A DNA stretch of 11,957 nucleotides from Ochromonadaceae sp. CCMP2298 (lineage: Eukaryota; Sar; Synurophyceae; Ochromonadales; Ochromonadaceae): contig MU634477.1 in NCBI GenBank assembly GCA_026770595.1, positions 1 to 11,957 on the forward strand. Direction: 5' to 3'. Shown here piece by piece: positions 1 through 4,979 of the stretch. The position numbers and the translations under genes are program-made. The notes beneath the pieces were generated by a model. The model did not search any database, was not told where the DNA came from, and was given only the letters and a program-made list of their open reading frames with translations. Positions within the stretch are counted from its first letter, which is position 1. Each line of letters starts with the position of its first letter.

Positions 1-70
1 GGGGAGTAGGTGACAGGGTGAGAGATGTGACATGGCGGTAATACCTAAGGCGCAGAGGGGCAGAGAGGTT

Positions 71-125
71 CCCCAATTCCCCATTCCCCAATTCCCCAAT
101 TCCCCAATTCCCCAGTTCCCCGATT
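71..125. repeat. 8-bp minisatellite (ccccaatt-like, about 7 units) in a CYP38-like intron
   Basis: Units of ccccaatt with small variants (one 7-bp unit at 79-85, one with ag and one with ga replacing aa) run head to tail. They lie inside the intron that begins with the donor at 135 on the minus strand. No convincing 3' splice site followed by cyclophilin-like coding sequence is seen before base 1, so bases 1-135 are read as intron. Confidence 0.9.
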
Positions 126-135
126 CCTGACTTAC

Positions 136-1074
136 GGGTCTGTTGTTGTAGAAGCCCTTGTCCACAAGATCCACGAAGCTGCCCCCCGTGATGGGCGCAT
201 TGTAGCCGTCCACCACCATCAGCAGGTTGACCCGGTCGTACAGCTTGCCGTCGATGTCGAACTGCGCGCCGCCGGGCTTCTTGATCACCATCTGCACCTG
301 TGCCCGCCGCTGCAGCTGCGGCATGGAGGCGTACTCCTCGGGTATGGTGCGCCTGAAAGAGTCAGGAACCATCAGCTCCTGGAAGGTGGTGAGCTCGTGG
401 GCCAGCACGTCCTGTGCGGCGAAGGAGTCGTCCAGGCCTGCTCACACGCACACACACACACACACACACACGCACGCACATATGGGGGAGCAGATAGAGT
501 TATAGAGGGTTAGAGAGTGTTAGACATTATAGCCTGTCTTTGGCGGTTCACACTCACCCTTCCTCTCCTGCACACTGCCCGTGCCCGCCACAGACTCCGC
601 CTCCAGCGCTGACAGCAGGGGGTCTATCTCGTCTAGCATGCGGGAGTAGCTCTGGGTGGCCTCTGCCTCATGTGTGCTAGGCACGGCCTTGAAGATTGCC
701 GCCTTGCTCTGCGTGAGGATGCGCCGCGCGTTCTGCGCATCCAGCTTGGCAAACGGGATGCGGCGCGTTTTTATGTTGATCTTCACGGACTCCACGCTCC
801 CCTGCACGTCCCGGATCTCCTTGTTGTCGATGGGCAGCCCGTAGCGCAGAAGAGACTCTGCGTCCGAGTTGACGCGCGTCCCGGCTGCGGAGGGCGCGTT
901 CAGTCGGGAATCGGCGAAAGCGTCGCTGGAGAAGAGAGTGGCTGTGGTGAGCACGATGCCGGCCAGCTTGGACAGCACTGCATTTCTCCGTGCATGCACC
1001 CCAGCAGGGGCCTGGGAGAGGGGCCTCCACGCCGAGACGCCCGCCACCAGCAGCAGCAGTGACCACGCGTACAT
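136..1074 (-). CDS. Thylakoid-lumen cyclophilin-like protein, CYP38/TLP40 type (5' part; continues off the left edge)
   Basis: Two exons are visible on the minus strand: 1074-558 and 437-136, with a 120-nt intron (GTGAGT donor, GCAG acceptor) joining in phase 1. A further donor GTAAGT follows at 135, so more exons lie beyond base 1. About 273 residues are visible. Residues 1-15 form a signal peptide ending VSA|W, then a short basic transit-like stretch, then twin arginines at about 29-30 with a hydrophobic run ending AFA at about 52-54, as in Tat-type lumen signals. The mature part has LLRYGLPIDNKEIRDVQ (about 75-91), which I recognise from the N-terminal helical domain of CYP38/TLP40. Exon 2 reaches the start of the cyclophilin domain (VVDGYNAPITGGSFVDLVDKG). 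CYP38 proteins help assemble and maintain photosystem II in the thylakoid lumen and usually have weak or no isomerase activity. I chose the ATG at 1074 because it puts the signal peptide at the N-terminus; an in-frame ATG at 1146 would add 24 residues. The catalytic region is outside the window. Confidence 0.85.
442..480. repeat. CA/TG microsatellite in CYP38-like intron 1
   Basis: A run of CA dinucleotides interrupted by cgca fills the 3' part of the intron between the first two exons of the cyclophilin gene. On the sense (minus) strand it reads TG-rich and ends only a few bases from the acceptor at 439-438. Confidence 0.95.
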
Positions 1075-1630
1075 CCCGATGTCAGAGAGGGGAACCCCGA
1101 AACGACAGAGATGTGCAAGCAACCCTAGTGCATGCAGCTTGTTCAACTGTCCAACATTGCAAGATCAATTCCATTTCTGGCCCTCGTGACTCTTTTCGGG
1201 GGACCGGATGCGATGACGCACCCCCACCCAAATAAATCACGAGTCGTTTTTCCATTGATGAACGTGCCAATTAGCGCCAACCGTAATTCAAGTTATTGAT
1301 CAATATCTCATATTTACTCGCATTATGCGCATTAATAATAACATTTTAGTACAGTAACACACAGATTGCACATAGTAAATATGTCAAATTGGATCAAATT
1401 GGATCAAATTGGACAAATATGTCAAATTGGACAGGCATATTAGCGTAATCCGATACACGGTATCCGGACAAACGGGGCCACTTGCATTTTGTGTAACCGT
1501 CAACCCATCATCCGCTCATCTCCCGATCTTGCCAATCTGAAGGTTCCATTTCCTCATCTGAGCCTTCAGCAGTTCACCAGAGTCTTGTATCGGTAGGGGC
1601 ATCATTTGATCGAACCAGGTGTGAAGCAGG
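1075..1630. promoter_or_regulatory. Divergent intergenic region between the CYP38-like and thioredoxin genes
   Basis: This 556-bp gap separates two start codons on opposite strands, so it must hold both promoters and 5' leaders. The middle (about 1255-1480) is clearly more AT-rich than the surrounding coding DNA, and includes the tandem repeat at 1377-1431. No convincing coding exon is seen in it. I could not pick out a reliable TATA box or transcription start. Confidence 0.6.
1377..1431. repeat. 10-bp tandem repeat (tcaaattgga) within a 17-bp direct repeat
   Basis: The unit tcaaattgga occurs three times head to tail at 1384-1413 and again at 1422-1431. The 17-mer aaatatgtcaaattgga is exact at 1377-1393 and 1415-1431. 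The array lies in the AT-rich centre of a divergent promoter region, so it could hold repeated transcription-factor sites, but it may equally be a neutral slippage product. Confidence 0.9.
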
Positions 1631-2223
1631 ATGTCAAAGGAGCTCGGAAAGGCGCTGGTCGTCATCGAGGACGAGGCGCAGTGGGATTCGGCGATGGAAA
1701 TGTCCGAGTCCAAGCTGGTGGTGATTGACATACATTCGGAGTGGTGCGGCTGCTGCGAGGCGGTGCACCCGAGTATCGCCAGGATTTTAGCTGACTACGA
1801 GGAATGCGAGAAGAGATTCGTGTACTGCACCGCCAGTCTCGGGAAGCTGGGCGACAGGATCAAGGCGGCGCTCCCACCCGACGGCAACGTCAATCTGGAG
1901 AAGAACGGGTGCTTGCCCCTGTTCGGCGTCTTCAGGGTAAGTTATTCTCACTGGTGTACTGACGACGCTGTTCTGCACCGCAACTGTTGTGATCCCTCCA
2001 CCTATCCACCTATCCACCTATCCACCTATCCACCTATCCACCTATCCACCTATCCACCTATCCACCTATCCAACTATCCACCTATCCACCTATCCAATGT
2101 ACTAATGTGCATGACTCATGACTACAGGGCAAGACGTGCATCGCCATGGTGGTGGGGGTGGACTCGCCCACCCTCCTGCAGCAGATCGTGTCCAACATGC
2201 CCGACAAGCCCTTGAAGGAGTGA
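1631..2223 (+). CDS. Thioredoxin-fold protein, probably of flagellar dynein light-chain type, with WCGCC active site
   Basis: There are two exons, 1631-1936 and 2128-2223, split by a 191-nt intron (donor GTAAGT, acceptor CTACAG) in phase 0. The product is 133 residues, a normal single-domain thioredoxin length. The active site is W38-C-G-C-C42 in SEWCGCCEAVHPS, preceded by the beta strand KLVVIDIH, and a likely cis-proline P96 sits in NGCLPLFGVF. Exon 2 supplies the last strand and helix (GKTCIAMVVGVDSP then LLQQIVSNM). The fold and the EWCGxC-x-AV context resemble the thioredoxin domains of axonemal dynein light chains (LC3/LC5) and of NME8/TXNDC3-type proteins, from memory of those families. 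No signal peptide or membrane segment is seen. Both active-site cysteines (39, 42) are present, so redox activity is possible, but the usual CGPC proline is replaced by a third cysteine. The thioredoxin fold is secure; the flagellar assignment is an inference. Confidence 0.8.
2001..2096. repeat. 8-bp minisatellite (cctatcca, 12 units) in the thioredoxin-gene intron
   Basis: Twelve consecutive 8-bp units of cctatcca run from 2001 to 2096 with one substitution (actatcca at 2073). The array makes up about half of the 191-nt intron and is pyrimidine-rich on the sense strand. Being a multiple of neither the reading frame nor an exon unit, it is purely intronic. Confidence 0.95.
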
Positions 2224-2376
2224 GCGAGGAAGGGCGAGGAAGGGCGAGGAAGGGAGGACCCTCTCTGAGAGAGAGGGCTGGTCTCATGGTCTGGACTGCT
2301 CCGGGCGAATCGCGAGAGTTATCTTAGCACATTTACTTCTTAGATAAGACGTCTGTAGACTAACTATGGCTGACAT
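2224..2376. other. Convergent 3' spacer with 10-bp triplicate and small hairpin
   Basis: The thioredoxin stop codon (2221-2223) is followed directly by three exact copies of gcgaggaagg (2224-2253). Next comes a short perfect hairpin at 2259-2277 (ccctctct, loop gag, agagaggg). The helicase gene ends on the other strand at 2377. The whole spacer is only about 150 bp and must hold the 3' ends of both transcripts. A 15-bp direct repeat (agacgtctgtagact) at 2347-2361 recurs at 2379-2393, straddling the helicase stop codon. Confidence 0.8.
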
Positions 2377-4500
2377 TTAGACGTCTGTAGACTCTTCATT
2401 CGCCTCTTCATTCGCCTCTTCACCGTCGCTGGCCTCATCGGGTACGTCCACGGTGTCCTCCAGGGTCAGTCCCAGGGCATATTCGTCCGCCAGCTTGGTC
2501 AGGTTGGGCTCTGGCTCTTGTTGGCAGATGGCCAGCAGCTTGATGAGGTCTCGGGCCAGCACTGCGAGGTTGCGAGTCAGCAGAGAGTACGCACAGCCCG
2601 ACTGCCCCTGCCTGCCTGTGCGGCCCACTCTGTGGCAGTACTGCTCCAGGTTGAGGGGGAAGTCGTAGTTAACCACGTACTGGAGGCGGTTTATGTGCAG
2701 GCCGCGGGCAGCCACGTCGGTCGCGATCAGCGTGTTCGTCTTGCCCTGTGCAGGGTGAAGGGTGGGTGCGTGTGTGCGAAATAGCGTTAGAAGTTTAGCA
2801 GCGGTGTGCGGGGGAGGGGCAAGGGGATGGGTGGGTAAAGGGATGCGGGGTGTGTAGGGGGGGTGGGGGATGGGGGCGGGGAGTCTTACCGACTTGAAAT
2901 TCTTGAGCACGGTCTCTCTTACGCTCTGCACCAGCCCCCCATGCAGCGCGTCCACGACCACCTTCTGTCTGCGCAGGAAGTCCTGCACGAACTTGAGCGT
3001 CTTTATCTTGTTGCAGAATATGATCATGGGCCCCTTCTGCCGCACCTTGTCCGTCTTCTCCTGCTCCCGCATAGCCGTTATGTACTTCAACAGCAGCCGG
3101 GGCTTCTTGTGAGACGCGCACACGTGGATGCGCTGCGCCACTGAGGGGCTGATGGTCAGAGAGGAGGCTGTGTCCTGGGAGGTGTCCACTGCCGCATCGA
3201 ACTTGACTTTTTTCACTGCTGGCTCCGCCCCCTCCCCCTCCCCACCCTCCTCACCCTCCTCACCCTCACCCTCCTCGTCACTAATCTCCATCTCATCCTC
3301 CTCCTCGCCCTCGCCCCCCTCCACGAATACCTTCTCTTTGCCCGTGTTGGAAGTGGAAGCGAACTCAACGGCGGAGCAGCGTACCACCACTGCCTCGCTC
3401 ACCCACTCCTCCGCAGCCTCCCTGAGCTTGCCCGGAAACGTCGCGCTGAACAGCATCGTCTGCCGGTCAGGCCGGATGCAGCTGGAGATGGCGTTGAGCT
3501 GGTCTGCGAACCCCATAGTGAGCATCCGGTCGGCCTCGTCCATCACCAGGTAGGTGACTGATGAAACGTCCAGCTTGAGCGCGGACCCGTCGTGCGCCGT
3601 GTACAGCAGGTCCTCCAGACGACCCGGCGTGGCCACCAACACGTGCAGGTCGCCCCCCCCCCCGCAGTCAAACTTGAGCTTGGCCAGCTGCTCGTTCTTG
3701 TCCTGGCCCCCGTAGACTGCGCCACTGTATATGCCGCAGGACCGCCTGAGCGCCTTGAGCACAGACACCACCTGCAGGGCCAGCTCTCTGGTGGGCACCA
3801 GCACCAACGCCTTGGGGGAGAGCTTGTTGCCGCTCTCGGGGATGTACGCCTTACTCTGCAATTTCTTCTGGTCGATCTGGGCTAGTATGTGCGGGATCAT
3901 GGGCAAACAGAAAGCTAGCGTTTTCCCGGAGCCAGTGGGGGCGATGGCGAGCAGGTTGGCGCCGTTGAGAATGGCCGGCCAGCACTGCATCTGCACCGGA
4001 GAGGGCTTGGTCACTCCCAGATTCCCGCAGATAATCGCAAACCTCTTGGGGATGAATTCAGACTGCAGGTCGGAGACTGGCGCTGGGCAGTTGATGATGT
4101 TTCCCTTGACCAGCACTCCGATGTCTTTCCGCAGCAGCTTCAGCGCCTCGCTGGGAGGGTCCTCCCCCAGCCCCCCCGCCCAAAACGTCTTCATGAAAGC
4201 GGCTGCTTTGCTGAAGTCCTGAATCATGGAGGGTTTGGTCTTGCGCATAGAGAGAGGCTTGTTCTTCCTCCCGAGCCTGGGGGCTGTGTCGATGCTGGTG
4301 TCTCTCTGCCTCTTCCTGTGCACGATGGTCGTCGAACTCCGCTTCTTCGGTACGGGCAGCATCGAATGCAGGAAGTCTGGTGTTTGGCTGTCCGCGCGGT
4401 CAATGCTGGCCGTATGCGAGCTCCTTTTGTCTAGAGAGCGAGCCTTGGCCTTCTGCAAGCGCTTGACCCCCCTCGCCTTGAGCTCCATTCGTGACGACAT
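2377..4500 (-). CDS. DEAD-box ATP-dependent RNA helicase
   Basis: There are two exons, 4500-2890 and 2745-2377, with a 144-nt intron (donor GTAAGA, acceptor CACAG, phase 0). The spliced protein is 659 residues. In order it shows a basic N-terminus, a Q-motif-like region (TKPSPVQMQCWPAIL), motif I APTGSGKT (187-194, K193), PTRELALQ, TPGRL, motif II DEAD (321-324), motif III SAT (352-354), an acidic Glu/Gly-rich insert (about 386-430), then the second RecA domain with IATDVAARGL and HRVGRTGR (575-582). The C-terminal tail is acidic. All catalytic motifs are intact, so it should unwind or remodel RNA using ATP. I do not recognise the subfamily; the basic head and acidic insert would fit a nuclear or nucleolar role, but that is inference. 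The frame stays open upstream to an ATG at 4914, but that extension is unlike helicase N-termini and covers the divergent promoter with DRC3, so the ATG at 4500 (purine at -3) is preferred. Confidence 0.92.
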   Translation of the reverse strand: MSSRMELKARGVKRLQKAKARSLDKRSSHTASIDRADSQTPDFLHSMLPVPKKRSSTTIVHRKRQRDTSIDTAPRLGRKNKPLSMRKTKPSMIQDFSKAAAFMKTFWAGGLGEDPPSEALKLLRKDIGVLVKGNIINCPAPVSDLQSEFIPKRFAIICGNLGVTKPSPVQMQCWPAILNGANLLAIAPTGSGKTLAFCLPMIPHILAQIDQKKLQSKAYIPESGNKLSPKALVLVPTRELALQVVSVLKALRRSCGIYSGAVYGGQDKNEQLAKLKFDCGGGGDLHVLVATPGRLEDLLYTAHDGSALKLDVSSVTYLVMDEADRMLTMGFADQLNAISSCIRPDRQTMLFSATFPGKLREAAEEWVSEAVVVRCSAVEFASTSNTGKEKVFVEGGEGEEEDEMEISDEEGEGEEGEEGGEGEGAEPAVKKVKFDAAVDTSQDTASSLTISPSVAQRIHVCASHKKPRLLLKYITAMREQEKTDKVRQKGPMIIFCNKIKTLKFVQDFLRRQKVVVDALHGGLVQSVRETVLKNFKSVRLPAPIPHPPYTPRIPLPTHPLAPPPHTAAKLLTLFRTHAPTLHPAQGKTNTLIATDVAARGLHINRLQYVVNYDFPLNLEQYCHRVGRTGRQGQSGCAYSLLTRNLAVLARDLIKLLAICQQEPEPNLTKLADEYALGLTLEDTVDVPDEASDGEEANEEANEESTDV
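2746..2889 (-). other. In-frame, stop-free intron of the DEAD-box gene
   Basis: On the minus strand the donor is at 2889 (GTAAGACTCC after a TCG codon) and the acceptor is CACAG ending at 2746. Removal joins NFKS directly to GKTNTLIATDVAARG, which restores the expected spacing between the KNFK segment and motif V. The intron is 144 nt, a multiple of three, and has no stop in frame, so an unspliced message would add 48 proline-rich residues. It is strongly C-rich on the sense strand. Confidence 0.85.
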
Positions 4501-4979
4501 GTCGACTGGGGACTGGTCTCCACGCCACTGGTTGAGACGAGCCACGAGTGCGGTGGTGAAGAGGGCTCTCCGATAGCGCGCTTCAATGCGCCGACAAGCA
4601 AAGGGATGCCTACAAGGAGCTCCTTCAGTGGAGGTGCTCCGCTGCACCAATCGTTCGACTCCCCAAGACCGCGTCCGCAATTCGCCCATATTCCCAGGGG
4701 ACCCGTAACGGCTCCTGCCAAAAGAAACGGTCGTTTCGCCGAGAAGAAAGATGCCAAAGGAGATGGATGTGGAGGCTGGGAGGGGGCTCTTTCCTTGGCA
4801 AGGCTGGCGTCTAAACAATCGTCCTTCATTCGGGAAGGACCTCGTCGACGCGTGTGAGACAGCCCGACCCTCAGCAGCGAGGAGCGCATCAACCGGCAGT
4901 GGCTTGGGCGACAACTGCGAAGAGCCCCCCCACCTACCCCCCTGGATCTCGGCTGCCTGCAGCTCTCAATCGGTTGGCC
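4501..4979. promoter_or_regulatory. Head-to-head promoter region between the DEAD-box helicase and DRC3
   Basis: About 480 bp separate the preferred start codons of two divergently transcribed genes. The region is GC-rich, unlike the AT-rich divergent spacer at 1075-1630. Open frames extend through it from both genes (helicase frame to 4914, DRC3 frame back to an ATG at 4854), but neither translation looks like its family. I read it as a shared promoter with both 5' leaders. Confidence 0.5.

Noticed and set aside
1-135. Possible third exon of the CYP38-like gene after a TTAG at about 45
   Set aside because: The translation after that acceptor does not resemble the expected cyclophilin continuation, and the stretch is dominated by repeat. 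Treated as intron.
227-505. Plus-strand open frame with a THTHTH run
   Set aside because: It is antisense to the cyclophilin exon 2 and the CA microsatellite. The minus-strand reading matches CYP38-type proteins.
2001-2096. Possible coding repeat (TYPPIHLS-type peptide) extending the thioredoxin
   Set aside because: The repeat is bounded by a GTAAGT donor and CTACAG acceptor, and removing it joins two exons that complete the thioredoxin fold.
4854-4979. N-terminal extension of DRC3 by 42 residues
   Set aside because: The extension is Pro/Ala-rich and unlike DRC3 N-termini; the ATG at 4980 gives a sensible start (MAQKVEVQVIEDKL).
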